This document shows positions 35,193 to 47,724 of a DNA stretch of 64,000 nucleotides, piece after piece. The position numbers and the translations under genes are program-made. The DNA comes from Fallopia convolvulus (Eukaryota; Streptophyta; Magnoliopsida; Caryophyllales; Polygonaceae). The notes under the pieces were generated by a model. It was given only the letters and a program-made list of their open reading frames with translations, had not been told where the DNA came from and ran no database searches. Each line of letters begins with the position of its first letter. Positions within the stretch are counted from its first letter, which is position 1. Where the stretch lies: NCBI GenBank assembly GCA_964016875.1, contig OZ024720.1, positions 23,935,742 through 23,999,741 of the forward strand, written 5' to 3'.

Positions 35193-35810
35193 GCCCCAGC
35201 CGCGTTTCCCTTGCTTTCCTTTTAATGAAGTTTCAGTAGTATTCTCTTTGTTTCCGTTGTGGGAATGTTTGAAGACTTGGTAGTTTTTTGGCCTGGTGGC
35301 CTAAACTTTTGTGGCGTCCTTTTTGGATGGTTTTGACGCCCCGTGAATGGCGCAATATAATATTTGCTACTTATTTGTCTGCGTTGAAAAACAGGTTTGC
35401 ATAATATGTTAGCATGGGTAGGTTCCTGGCGAATCTCCAGGAATTTGTTGCCCGTGGATGGGGTACGCGTTAAAGTTTAGCGTTTTAAGAGGGAGTTTTG
35501 GTGCTCCTCTTTTTAGCGAGTTATTGTGAATCTCGTGTGGGATTACATTTTGCGTTTTGGGTGTCTTAATTTTCTGCAAAGGGCCATGCATAGTTAATTA
35601 TGATTGGGCTCCTTTGGCCATTGCCAAGGGTCACTAGGGATTGACGCGTTTTTGGGCAATGGATCCTTAAGTTTAGGACTTAGGATGTGGGTGTCATCTC
35701 GGCGTCCCGCGAATATGGCCATTTTGAGTTATATGCTATAGCTTTCTCCTTCCCGTACTAATCGGATGTTTTGTTGATCGGACTTAGATAGGGGATAACC
35801 ATCTTATGGG

Positions 35811-36071
35811 TTACTTCGTCGACGTTGTATTCGTGATGACCTCGTCGTTTTTAGACGGTATAACCATGTGTCTCAACAGTGGTATTTTGTGTTCGACGCG
35901 TTTCATGTTGTATGCAACTTTGATTAGCGCGTGTTTGCGTTCGCTTATCTCAAGGTTTTGGTCGTTCTCGGTGATCGGAGTTTTAGGGCTTTCTTCCCCG
36001 TTTCCAGACATCATGTTCCTTGATCCGGAAGGAAGTAGAATGGCGATTCTTCTGATGGTTGTATCGATCAC
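35811..36071 (-). pseudogene. Possible gag N-terminal remnant of the Tat-like element
   Basis: An 86-codon open stretch on the element's sense strand, starting 23 bases after the primer-binding region. Position suggests the start of gag, but the sequence shows no recognised gag motif. The remaining 35,193-35,810 holds no gene that I can see. Confidence 0.3.
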
Positions 36072-36073
36072 GG

Positions 36074-36093
36074 CCCCACGGTGGGCGCCAAAT
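36074..36093 (-). other. Primer binding site of the Tat-like element
   Basis: ATTTGGCGCCCACCGTGGGG on the minus strand, directly after the LTR end AACA. I do not assign the tRNA. Confidence 0.7.
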
Positions 36094-36500
36094 TGTTTGA
36101 GCCAAAATTTACCAAAGGTAGGACTTCGGCCTAGATCGGGCCTTGATCAAGTAAACCGAGAAGAACACGAACGAGAATGTGTTTGTATTGATGTGGAAAT
36201 CACGAGAAGTTATGCGAATGAATTGTGTCCTCTGCCCTTAAGGATTACATCGACTTATATAGCTCCTTAGGGCATATTCTATCTTAGTCAAATATATGAT
36301 CTTATCCCTAACTAATAAATCTTTGCTTATTTCTATCTTATAACGGATACAATCTTGAGAGGAATCTATCTCGTAACAAACATATCTTGGACCTTCTTTC
36401 TTCCAACCGACTTGTCCCGAAGATCTTCCGTAGCTCTAGATGCGTTAGAGATTTCCTGACTATGGGCTGACGCTTCTTTGTCTAAAATCTGAGTCCAACA
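36094..36500 (-). repeat. 5' LTR of the Tat-like element
   Basis: Starts TGTTGGACTC (36500, minus) and ends CTCAAACA (36094). A TATATAAG word at 36254-36261 (minus) is the probable promoter TATA box. Confidence 0.9.
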
Positions 36501-36505
36501 ATCAC

Positions 36506-37966
36506 TAGCTACTAACACACTTAAAAACAAAAGGCATTGTACAACAATGACCTAATTCAAATAATATAAAATAGTTCGCCCAAGACAAAATGCTTTACTT
36601 GAATTGATTAACCCTAACAAAATAATGATTAACTTAGGGGTGTCGATTGAAATTAGAAAGGATAGAAACCAATAAGTTGACATAGTAATCCAGCAAACCA
36701 CTGAATTACGTCGCTCTTTGATCTACAGAATAAGGTCTCTGTTTTATGGCAGAGATCTCTCCACACCAAGGAAGCGAATCACAATGGATCGAAGCCCTCC
36801 TTTTCCTTCCTCGATTTTTTATCCATAGAATAAAGTATCTAGGCATATTTTATTTCTTCATATTTTCGACTCATATGAAGTTTCGTTCCTTGCTACAGAG
36901 TCTTTTTTTCGAGTACATCCAGATAAGGAGATCCTCTGTCTAGGGCTTCAATTCTATCTCTAAACTCGTTCCTTAGGCTCCTCCATTTTTTTCATTGGTA
37001 TAAATCCAACAATAATAATTGTGCAGTTCATCATAGAAGAATTTATCCAGTTCATCACAGACGGATTTTTTTGTTGGCACAACTTGGTTTTGGAAGATAT
37101 GGCACTAAAAGTTGTAGAGCCGGTCGTCTTTCAAATCTAGCCTCAGCAGAAGAGCCTTACTTTCTTTTCTATTAGTCAAGCGCTAGCGCCCAACCGTACA
37201 TGGGGAGGGGATAGGGGATGCTTTAAAATCACTTTCACAAATGAGCTAGAATATCATATTACATATTCACATTTATATATATATTCTTTTGTTTGTTTTT
37301 TTCTTTTTGGCTAGAAATCTTGAAACGAATTTGGATTCCAAGTTTGCCATGATCATTAATGGTATCTCAGACACAATCATCCAAAGTAACATTCATTTTA
37401 ACTTGAAGACACACAAAACAAGGAGGTTAGCTCACAAATCCAAATATGATCGACTCCACAACTACGACAATTATCCCACAAACCTCGACCTTTACCAACT
37501 GTAAAGCCAACATCACCCTAGGTTTTGAATGGAATTAACAATCTCTTAAGGCATGAACAACCCTTACTTACATGGAATCAACAAATCCGAATTTTAACCT
37601 CAATAGTCTAGCGGACGGACCTTCACCAAAGTCGACGCTGATCGAGGTGGCAGAAGCTGTCGGAGGGAGGGAACACCGAGCAGAGTATGGAGGAGGCGAC
37701 GCAGGTTCTCGACAGCGGGTCGTGCTCTGGGCTTCTACTTGAGCACTCGACGGCGGGAGCTCGAGGTCAGCCGGCTGGTGACACACCGATGAGACGACGA
37801 CGCTTGTGCGAACACTAGTGGACGAGAAAGCTTGCGGCAACGAACGGACTCCTCTGAAGGTCGTAACGATGGTCACCGATTGTAAGGTTCAAACGGAGGT
37901 GGAGAGAAATGGAGGGGGAGAAATATAGAAGCCCAGAGCACGGGTCGAACGGAGGTGGAGAGAAAT
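36506..37966. other. Unassigned stretch, perhaps in part of organelle origin
   Basis: No clear gene. The part 36,700-37,230 is less AT-rich than its surroundings and reads like organellar DNA inserted in the nucleus (words CTAGCGCCCAACC, GCAGAGATCTCTCCACACC), but I cannot name a source gene. At 37,568-37,876 a GC-rich minus-strand open stretch of 102 codons may be a captured gene piece; no domain seen. Confidence 0.3.
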
Positions 37967-39310
37967 GCGGGTCAAGAGGTGGAGAGAAATGCGGGTCAAC
38001 CCGTCGGGTTACTGATTGACCCGTAAAATATAGAAAAATTAAAATTAAAAATTTATTGTTATAGTAAGTGAAGGGTTACTGATTGACCCGTTAAAAGTTT
38101 ATTGTTATAGTAAGTGAAGGTCAAATGGGTCAATTTTAATGGGTCGAAGAGGGTCAAATGGGTCAACTTGTAACCTAACCAATAAACCTATAACGCATTT
38201 TACGGGTTGCGGGTCGGGGCACGGGTCGACTTTATTTTTATTACGGGTCAACGGGTGGACCCGTTGGACAACCCTAGTGCTCACAGTTTCTAGGTGTGGT
38301 CTTTCCGCATTGAATTATGTCCATAATTTTGATTAGGTAGGAATTGGGTATCTCATCGCTAGAAAGCTATACGGGTGGTCTTTTATCCCATCCACTTAGG
38401 TAGGAATTTTGATTAGGTAGGAATTGGTGTTAAAAATAGATTTAAATAAATAAAATAAAAATAAAAAAATAAAAATTAATTTATTTACATATGAGGTGGA
38501 GTCAAAATTATTCTGGTTCTAAAAATATAATTTTAATATATAGTTATAGACTTAAATAAATAGACATGTCCAACATCCTTATATCAACTAGTGTTTAGGA
38601 TGTTTTCCCCCAACTTATAGATTGAACAGAGGTGGAGAGAAATTCGGGTCAGGAGGTGGAGAGAAATGCGGGTCAACCCGTCGGGTTACTGATTGACCCG
38701 TAAAATATAGAAAAATTAAAATTAAAAATTTATTGTTATAGTAAGTGAAGGGGAGAAATAAAAGTTTATGGGTTAAATGGGTCAAAACGGGTCGAAAAGG
38801 TCAAATGGGTCAATTTTAATGGGTCGAAGAGGGTCAAATGGGTCAACTTGTAACCTAACCAATAAACCTATAACGCATTTTACGGGTTGCGGGTCGGGAC
38901 ACGGGTCGACTTTATTTTTTTTTACGGGTCAACGGGTGGACCCGTTGGACAGCCCTAGTGCTCACAGTTTCTAGGTGTGGTCTTTCCGCATTGAATTATG
39001 TCCATAATTTTGATTAGGTAGGAATTGGGTATCTCATCGCTAGAAAGCTATACGGGTGGTCTTTTATCCCATCCCCTTAGGTAGAAATTTTGATTAGGTA
39101 GGAATTGGTGTTAAAAATAGATTTAAATAAATAAAATAAAAATAAAAAAATAAAATTTAATTTATTTACATATGAGGTGGAGTCAAAATTATTCTGGTTC
39201 TAAAAATATAATTTTAATATATAGTTATAGACTTAAATAAATAGACATGTACAACATCCTTATATCAACTAGTGTTTAGGAGGTTTTCCCCCAACTTATA
39301 GATTGAACAC
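37967..39310. repeat. Tandem duplication with 679-bp period
   Basis: Two units, about 37,967-38,640 and 38,641-39,310. Shared landmarks (GCGGGTCAACCCG, GGACAACCCTAGTGCTCAC via one change, CCCCCAACTTATAGATTG) are all offset by about 679. Each unit has a CGGGTCAACGGGT-rich part like certain hAT ends. Each also has a reversed Helitron 5' start (opposite strand TCTATAACTATATATTAAA, near 38,558 and 39,236). Differences are few. Confidence 0.85.
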
Positions 39311-40170
39311 ATTTTTTAATTGTGTTCCGCACACTTGTTCCTTGTGTGATGATGCTCAAAACGAAACTTTAATCCATCTTTTGTTTACATTGTACTTTCA
39401 CTCTAAAAATGATGGCTCGACTTTTGAACTCAAAATTAATCATACTTTCCAACTGGTCACAATTGGAAATTTTAATAATAATTTAATTACAACTATTAAT
39501 GCTAATTCTTATAGTAATATCTCTGCTTTGTCTGGTGGTGTATTTCGGGTTATAGAAATGCTTTGATATTTAATCCCTCTGGATTAATTGGTAATCTCTT
39601 TCCATATGGCTTGACTTTTAATCAACATCTCTAGTGGAATTCAGCCAATTTAATTATTGAAAAAAAATAATTTGCAACGAAAGCGTAAACCAAGTGATGT
39701 TTGAATTAAGCCACTCAGTCATTGGCTTAAACTGAACTTTAATGCCTCCAAATAGATAAACTCTTCAGCTTTTACTAGTTTCATTATTCGCGATAGTAAT
39801 AGCAATATTTTAGGTTTTAATAGAAGTTATTTACCAACCCCTTTGTCTATCTTAAAAGTTGAGGATATTACCGCAATTGTCTCCATGAATATTTTCAACC
39901 TTATCATAGAGGGTGACAATTTAATTGTTATTAATTCTTTAAGAGAAATTTGGAAAGTTCCTTGAGAAATTGATTCTATTATTTCTGAGATTCAGAATCT
40001 TGTTCAGTAGATTCCATATGTTTTATTTTTTCATTGTTATAGGGAATGCAATCATTCTGCAGATTTTCTCGCAAGAAGACAAATCAATGTTCCTCTATTT
40101 TGTCAAACTGTTTTCTGTTTCCATTCAAGTATGGAGAGTGAAGAACTGTCGTCTCTAATTCCACATTTAC
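39303..40170 (+). pseudogene. LINE remnant: zf-RVT and RNase H-like parts
   Basis: The start reads CSLCDDAQNETLIHLLF, the CxxC..E..H zinc motif (zf-RVT) that follows RT in plant LINEs. Further on come WLKLNFNAS (near 39,720), IEGDNLIVINSL (near 39,910) and HCYRECNHSADFLAR (near 40,035), the order of the plant LINE RNase H-like domain. Several stops and shifts break the frame. The RT itself is missing. AT-rich DNA without a gene follows to 40,523. Confidence 0.7.
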
Positions 40171-40523
40171 GTCAGGAACCTTATTGTTTGACTTGCTTAA
40201 ACTCATCTGTTGTAATGATCTAGGTTAGCCTTATAATATACATGTGAATTAATATTTACCTTACTTAGTTTTAAAAAAAAAACTATTTTATTTCGACCCA
40301 AAAAAACTATTTTATCCCACTTGAATAATTTATTTTTATTTTTTTGGCAAGACCACTTCCTTGAAATTATTGATTAGCCAAAAGGACAAAATAAAATAGA
40401 TATAAAAAACCCTCGTCATCGTCACTATTCTTCAATGCGATTCCCGACTTTATTTGCTCCCCACATCAAAGCAAAAGAAAGGGCGGCGTTGGTTCTCTCC
40501 TTTTCTCCATATCTTCCTCTCCA

Positions 40524-42842
40524 ATGGAGAAACTAAGAGACACCGTCATCAAACTAGCATCCGCTAACCTAAACAAGCCAATATCTTCCTCCCAAATCGC
40601 CCTCATCGATCAACGTCTTCGTGAATTCTTTCCACTCGGTCTTCGCGTACCTTCTCATCCCACTTACTCCAAAGTAATGTCCTTCTTCCTTCCTCCTTTT
40701 CTCTTCAATTTCGCAGTTCTTGCATCTTTTTTCGGTTTTTTTTGTCGCTGTTTATCTTTAGGTCTTGTTAATGCTCTACTACCTCGATTGTTTCGAGTCG
40801 TTTCACTTTAAAACTGCAAAATTCAACAGTTCTAAATAGGCATTCGAAAGTTTTAATCATCAATTTTTTGGATCCAACTTTCACGCGTCTAATTTTGAAG
40901 AAAGTTATGGTTTTATGAACCGTAAAAATCACATTTTTTAGAGGACGCATGCGACAGTAAACTCACTAACTATGTCAGCTTTGAAAAACCTCAAGTCGTC
41001 ACATGCATATGAGTAGGTAGCTATGCAAATGTGAGTAGTGTGCGACTAAACACTTTGATTTATAGAGATTGCAACTTAAAATTAGGTTGCCTTTTCATAA
41101 CAAAATGTTAAAATTTTGTAGTTTAATCGATCTGTTGTGTGTTTTCATTTTAATGGGATGCTTTATTTTCTTGTGATTGTGTGTAGATGGTAATGGATTC
41201 CATAACTGAACTAAGCCAAGAAGGTGGGTCGTCTGAAGACTCGATTTCTGAGCACATCAAGGCAAATCATGATGATCCGCCATGGGGCTCATAAGAGTAT
41301 CTTGAGCCTTCAACTAATTAGGCTTTGTGATGATGGGCACATTTTGCTCATTGCTAGTGATATGTATACCATCCCTGGATTTACTCTGAAGTGTGTTTAT
41401 AAGAGAGAAAAAGTGAAGGGAAAACTGGTTGGGGTGAAGCGGAGAGTAATCTGTCCAGAGAGCTTAGTCGAGCATGGAGTAAGACCACAGGGGAGCTTGA
41501 GTGGAAAGGAAGAACTTAAATTGGGGTTTCAAGAGAATAAGGAGTTTGTAGGTTTGGTTAGTGGCGATGGGAACAAAGATGAACATGTGACAAATGACTG
41601 TAGAAGTCTGGTGGTATTTGAAGGTAAGGAAGAGAAAAAGGGTCAAGAGGAGGATCGAGAAATTGATGTGTTTAAGAAGGGAGAAGAGTTAGATAAGCAC
41701 AACAGCTTGATCACCGACCTTAGTATTCCAGAGACAGTAAAGTTCTTTCGAAGAAAAAAAAAAGCAAAACCTGATCAACGTCTTCTAACAGGAGGGACTG
41801 AAAAGGAATCTTTGGTAGATGAGTGCCAAGGTAAGACCAGAAATGAAATTTTAGCGTTGGAAGATTATAGCAGTGGTGATGAATGGATGAATAATGGGGC
41901 TTCTGTTCTGGTGAAGAAAAAAAAGAAGGATGCAGAAAATCCGGTGGTAGATCGTGTTATTGTTTGTGCCATTGGCACAAAATTGCCCAACCCAAAAGTA
42001 TCAGGACGGCGTGTTACTAGGCAGTCCAAGAAGTTGACCTTCTCTCTTGTTAGTAAATTTCCAAGTTCCAAGCTTCAGAAAGATGATATTCGACAAGAGG
42101 CTTCAAATCTGTGTGGTCAAGAGACCAAGACAACTTGGCTTTATTATGTATTTTGAATGATGTGCATTTCTTGTTTATCTTTGCCTGATTATATGAATCC
42201 CTTTTTAGAGTAATTGGCCATCTTGGGTTCCATTGCTTCTCAAGATAGATTTCTATGGCGAATGCAAAGTTCATGCAAATGTTGAGAAAAGCGTATGCAA
42301 TTTATATTGCTCAGTTTGCAAGAATGGAGCTCTTTGTACTTCCTGTGTAACCTCTCATGAGGGCCATTATGTCATTAAGGTTGGAAGCTGAAAGAAAAAT
42401 GCTTGCAACCAATTCTGTGATTGGTCACTTCAAAGTTCAAACTTGTCCTAAAACCAACATTTTTGTGTGATTTTTGGCAGATTAAGCAAAGCCGATTTTG
42501 AACAACAACTGGTGGACGTTTCCGACATTGATAAGCTTATAGATAAAAAAGATATTCGTACAATCAAGGACAACTCTACCGCCATTGTTTTGAAGTAGCT
42601 TACTACGTGGAAAAATGCTGCTAAGAACAATTCCGCATGTGTATTTTGCAAGAGTCGTGTTCCTTATCCGTACAAACTCTGTACTCTCAGCTGCAAGGTA
42701 CGTAACTTCTTCATTCTTTCAGTAAAAATACTATTTTGGTATTGATATTTGAATCTTTAGTTGCAACCTAACTATGTTTGTGTTTTCTTCACTTTGTAAT
42801 TTGCTATCTAAGCAGTTTCATCATGAGCATAAGGTTGGCTGA
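40524..42842 (+). pseudogene. Linker-histone (H15) and PLATZ domain gene, disrupted
   Basis: Exon 1 is 40524-40673 (50 codons) with donor GTAATG. Exon 2 starts at 41187 after GTGTAG. Across this junction the reading HPTYSK|MVMDSITEL..GGSS..SI is the GH1/H15 winged helix of linker histones. An extra G in the run 41284-41287 (GGGG, where the domain needs GGG) shifts the frame in the middle of this domain. In the shifted frame the protein stays open (Lys/Glu-rich, basic end) to donor GTATTT at 42148. After acceptor 42207-42208 the phase fits a PLATZ-type zinc domain: CKVHANVEKSVCNLYC, CKNGALCTSC, then the later part with VDVSDIDKL, TAG at 42596-42598, and CVFCK..CTLSCK. A last exon ends with TGA 42840-42842. 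The likely role is nuclear DNA binding. It is the only host-type gene in the window. Confidence 0.65.
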
Positions 42843-44167
42843 TTCCGCGCCTTACAAGATCAAGTTACGTCATGGTAATGCCTATGTAGTACCTAGTGAT
42901 CTTCTTTTTAACCTTTGTTAAGCTGCCCGTCCCTATGTGTGGCTTTTTCAAGACTAGCTTCTTATTGTTATTAGTGAAAGGAAAGCTGTACAAAACCAAC
43001 CATAGTTTAGTACACATTGTGCAAAACCATCCTTAAAATCAAAATCATAATTATCCAACTTTATCAGCAATTCAACACCAATGCCTATATTCAACTTGTA
43101 AAAATGGTTTTAATGGTTGTTGTGTTTTGCAGAAGTGTGGGGTTTTGCACATTTATTTCATGGTTTTTGTAAAGTACTTTTTATAAGCTTAAAAATAGGA
43201 ATGATTGTTGAATTGCTAAACTAAAGGTTGATTAAATGCAATTTTAATTATGAAGGGTGGATTTGTGCAAAGTGGGCTAAATTAAGGGTGGATTTGTTGA
43301 ATTTATTCTAGTTATTATTCTTAAGGGTGTGCAAAGGGTAACGTTAATTTAATTTAAAAATATCATGACAGTTTCTTCCACTGTAAATGCAAGTGTCGGG
43401 TTTTATGTCAAAGAAATTGGTAGACCGGAGCACCTGAACATGGTTAAAGAAAGAGATTGTCTCAACTTCTCACTGCCTTGTTTGTTTGTTGATTTTTTTC
43501 TTATGTCGGACACTATTTGCTTCACAGTTGCAATTTGTTTCTTAGTTATGATCATTTTTTTTACTAAAGTGTCAAAGTTCTATCCATCCAACGTGTTGAA
43601 AAACTCAGTTGAATCTATCACATGAGAATCATGAGATCTTCATATTTCCATTTGTTGCCTTCAATTTTTTGATGCACGATTAATTATCTGATCCTATTTC
43701 ATTGAAAGATGCATTTTGAAACAAAAAGAAGGCACATGAAAAAAGAGTGTCAAACTTTCTTATGAATATAGCTAGCCAAGCATTTGCTGTGCTTTGGAAG
43801 ATTGCATGAAGCCAAGTGCCAACACAATCGAAGTTGGTTTATTTTACTGTTTACATGCAGAATTTGATAATTTAATTTGACTGCGCTATTATAAACTATT
43901 AGGGGAGTGCAAAATTAAATATCCAACCAGTTATATTAGAAAGTTCGATTTCATACCCTAGTGTCAATTAGATACTATTTGTAAACAATCTTGTATACAT
44001 GTTCGATTTCTTATCCAACCAGTTCTTGTGATCTCATGTCGAAATTTATAGAGGAAAAATGATATAACAGGCTTAACAGCTCATATGTCCTATTTTTTTT
44101 TATTGTGGTTTCTCTATTATACATAAAATAGAATAAAAATAGCACAAGATTAGAAAAGAAGTCACCA
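42843..44167. other. Intergenic stretch
   Basis: AT-rich. A short piece near 43,130-43,330 repeats words such as AAGGGTGGATTTGTGCAAA and AAGGGTGGATTTGTTG. No gene or mobile element could be named. Confidence 0.4.
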
Positions 44168-44300
44168 TACCACTAACTAGTTGGTTAGTGAGATGATATT
44201 TGAGAGGTTCGAAGTTCACATCTTTTTTAACGACATTTATGGAGAAATTGAATTGAGAGGATCACTCCAACAATAGGTCTCTAGAGACCCCTAAACAATA
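44168..44300 (+). mobile_element. SINE-like fragment
   Basis: CTAGTTGGTTAGTG (A-box-like) and GAGGTTCGAAGTTC (B-box-like) about 30 bases apart, then ATGGAGAAATTG as in the SINE at 26.0 kb. No clear A-tail or target duplication. Confidence 0.45.
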
Positions 44301-44526
44301 GGTCTTTATAGTAATCAAACTTAAATTAGTCTTTAATCTATATTTTGCATCGGGGGATGATTTGAATCTTCACACCTAAAAAGAAAGAAATCACCAAAAT
44401 ATTATAAAAGATACACTCTTTGTTTCAAAATTATGAGAAAGAGTCCCGTGCGAATGGGCGCCTGTGTGAAAAATAAGAATAAATCTCGCTTGTTCATTCC
44501 AAAAAATCAACGTCCCTGATTAAACA

Positions 44527-46888
44527 TGTAAACCTCCCTTTTAACTCTTATAAAGCCTAAACTAATATGTGCTCTATTTGATCTACTTATTTGTGCTGAC
44601 TTGGTTGATTGTTTGTTAGTGGTTATGCTTGTATAGAATGTGATTTGTTCTTTTGCGATTATCTAGTCGTTTTGCAATTAGATCCCTTTAAGGGGAAGAT
44701 ATTATGAAACTTTAGGATTCGTTACAGGTTTACGTATATATGAGGAAGTTTCGGGACAAAACTCTCTTTAAGGAGGGTAGAATTTAATATTCGGGAATAT
44801 TTTGATATTTTAATATTTCTCGAAATTCGTGTTGGGATTGCTTAGTTATTAAGTAATCTCAGTTAACCTCGTTTTTACCAAGATTTTATATATTCAAAAC
44901 AAATTTAGTGTCAAAGTTATCTATTAGTTCGTTTCTTAGTCGTTAAGTAATCTCATCTATTAATAGAATGAAGATAGACTTGTAAAAGTTTTGATCTAAT
45001 CCGTTTTCTTAGATATTCGTACCACGTGCTCTATCTTCTCAATCTTTGTGCCATGCTTATCTTTCTTCCTCAATATTCGTGTCATGTTATCTTATATTCT
45101 AGACTTGTGTGCATGCTTATCCCTCTTCCTTAATATTCATGCAATATCTTCTAGATTTGTGTGCATGATCTTTATCTCTTACACAAGCCAAACCGAATTT
45201 GACTTCTTCCATTTCTTCTATATAAAGGCTTAAAGGTGCCTTGAGAAAGCCTTGGTTTCCTCCCATTTTCGTGCCTCTCTCCCTTCCTCTCATTTCTTTG
45301 TTCTTTCCACCATTAAACCACTTTGTCGCCACCTTCTCGCTTGTTGTTGGTCGCTCCTTCCACCGGAAGACAAGGCTCGTCCTTCTCCTCACTTTTGGTG
45401 AGTTTTTCTTTCCTTGTTTTTCTTGTTGAGTTGTGTGAGGTTTTGGGTAAAGGAGACTTGCTTTAGTGGTTGATTTATGGCGGGTTGCTTGGGAAATCTT
45501 AGATGGCGTTTTGGTGGATTTTGGGCTAGAAGGGTGTTGAAAATTGATGTTGTGTGGGTAAGCATGTGGGTGGTTGGTGGTGGCATGGATGGGTTATCAT
45601 GGGGCTATTTTTGGAGGCAAAATAACATGGTTGGTGGATTGGTCCATGGATAAGAGGTGTGGGCTTTCGTGTTGTCGGGTTTGGTTACTTTGAGGGATGG
45701 AGTGATTCTGAGTCTAAACCTTTATTGTGTCTTCTAAGCCTAAGTTGTCTTTCCATTTATAAAGTCTTATATTGTTGTTTAGGAAATCATTTGTCAAGTT
45801 CATGTTTCACTTGTGCTATTGGAATTCCAGTTTCGAGGTAAGTCTTCTAGACTTACTTAGCTTGCAATCATGTTATGTGTTAAGCTAGTAAATTGAGTGT
45901 GTGGAACTCTATTTTGGAATATTATTCCCTAGTATATTTTCATACTCGAATGTTATTGAAATGGTTTCAATAGTTTTTACTCTATGCAACTTGATCTCTG
46001 CGGGTGTAACTATGGACACGGGCAAGTCGGTGGAGAAGAGACCCCGGACATAGTCACGCGGCGTGTGGAGGTCACCTTCAAAAATTGATTGTTTTGGCAA
46101 GTGCTCTAGTAGAGGCTTAGCCGGGGAAAGAAGGGTGATGGGAAAGAAAATGGGCACGAGCTAAGCTTGCGCGCTAGCCATGTACCATGTTTCGAAGGCA
46201 GGTTCGGGTTGCCTGAATTGGAGAATGATTATGGTTTGGATTATTGAGGAATTATTGCTAGGTTGTTATGATATATGTTGCATGAGTATTACATTGTTTA
46301 GTCTCGTGCTTATTTGTTATTGTGGAATGGAGTGTTGGTTTGGAAATTGATATGCTAGTCTATATAATTATACGACGTGTTTTGGTGTGCATATTGGTTT
46401 GGTATGTATATGAATGACTGAGTGCGTTATTTTGATAATCTGTGTTTTGTTCTACATGTTTGATTTGCTTGTTTGGCCGTACCAAGATTGTTAGCTAATA
46501 TGTTCCACTTTCAACGTTTTAGGTAAACATTCTTGTATGGGAAATATTCCAGGAGATCACTTCTTGGACAATGATGCTCGATCTCGACGTGACGTGTCTT
46601 AGTGGGATTTGAGGACTTGAGTCCATAGTTGCAAGGACAGTGTAGTTAATAGTAATATTGAGTTAATGTTGGTAGCCATTAGGTTGGATTTAGTGCTAGC
46701 AGTCGGTTGCAGTCACATTGGTTATCGAGTTAATTTAAAAATGATAAGTTGGATGTTTTCTTGGTTTTTCTCGTTGTGCCTTTGTTTCAAGGTCCAATAC
46801 CGGTGAATTTGTTGTCAAGCTAGTTCTGGTAGACCTAGGTGTGTTCTACAACTAAGTAGCAACCCGGTTCACCGGACGGGGTGTTACG
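44527..46888 (+). repeat. 5' LTR of the chromovirus-like element (2,362 bp)
   Basis: Starts TGTAAACCTCCC and ends GGGGTGTTACG (CA to CG change) just before AATTGGTATCAGAGC. Compared with the available 892 bases of the 3' LTR it shows 8 substitutions plus a 3-bp and an 18-bp indel, about 0.9 percent. No gene; short open stretches here are accidental. Confidence 0.85.
45219..45226 (+). promoter_or_regulatory. LTR TATA box
   Basis: TATATAAA followed by GGCTTAAAGG, repeated in the 3' LTR near 52,781. Good position for the U3/R border. Confidence 0.65.
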
Positions 46889-46891
46889 AAT

Positions 46892-46903
46892 TGGTATCAG
46901 AGC
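46892..46903 (+). other. Primer binding site for initiator-Met tRNA
   Basis: TGGTATCAGAGC is the complement of the plant initiator-Met tRNA 3' end and lies four bases after the LTR. Confidence 0.9.
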
Positions 46904-47724
46904 CTAGGTTGACAACAAAGGCACAAGGTCCTAACGATTGAGCACGTGAGGTCCAACTTAGAGTTCCTTTTACACAAAAACTTGATTTTTGGGGCATAGT
47001 GCATTTGGGATAGAAAGACACGTCGAGACGTCGTCATAATACAAGAGGATCTCCGTAAACATTTTGTTTGTTTAATAGAAATAGTTGTTTGTTGAAATCC
47101 AAGCAACTGATTGTTTTGATGGATATTAGTCCTATTAAGTAAAAGAAGTGAAAATTGACTGTGAGGAAGGAGTAAAGGAATTGCTATTCAGCTCAAGTTA
47201 AAAATACTAATGAGGAATATAAGATATGTATGTTTAATTAAAGTAGATATTAACTGTTCTCGGGGATGGCATAACAAGGAATGTTATTGCCTCTACAAGA
47301 GAAGGAACTGGTAGACACTATGAAGAATGAAGATGTGATAGCGTTAAACCTGAATCAACGCTTGGTTAAAGAAAGCCAGTACAATTAATGGAGTAATTAA
47401 GTATGATTTACATTAGCTTTCTAAGGAAGGCTATGTTAGACCCGACTTACAAGTTACAATACAAGAAAAGTGAGCCTTAGGATAATGTTGTGGAAGTAAT
47501 CTCGGACCTTATTTTGAATGCCTAAGCGGAGATAATACCATTGTGATAGACAAATAGTAGGGGTTGACCTTCACAACAAACATTGTGAGGTTACTTAGAA
47601 AAGAAACATGAAATGAAGAGCTCAGCACGATTTGGGGGTATGAGCTACCATCGGCGGTAGCTTTGACAAGCTTATTGAAAAGTAGGTTGGGGATGAGTTC
47701 GAAGGCATCTTCAACCAAGTACGA

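Larger units (their letters stand above)
33542..36500 (-). mobile_element. Small Tat-like LTR retrotransposon with antisense gene
   Basis: Two LTRs of 412 and 407 bp (33542-33953, 36094-36500) in a perfect 5-bp target duplication ATCAC (33537-33541, 36501-36505). Next to the right LTR the minus strand reads ATTTGGCGCCCACCGTGGGG, a primer binding site type seen in Ty3/gypsy elements of the Tat group, so the element points to the minus strand. The internal 2.1 kb has no protease, RT or integrase. Its main gene runs antisense, as the extra antisense ORF does in Tat elements such as Grande. Confidence 0.8.

Noticed and set aside
45048..45429. Open frames on both strands repeated at 52.6-53.0 kb
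   Set aside because: They lie in the two LTRs of one element near its TATA box and leader; duplication follows from the LTR pair.
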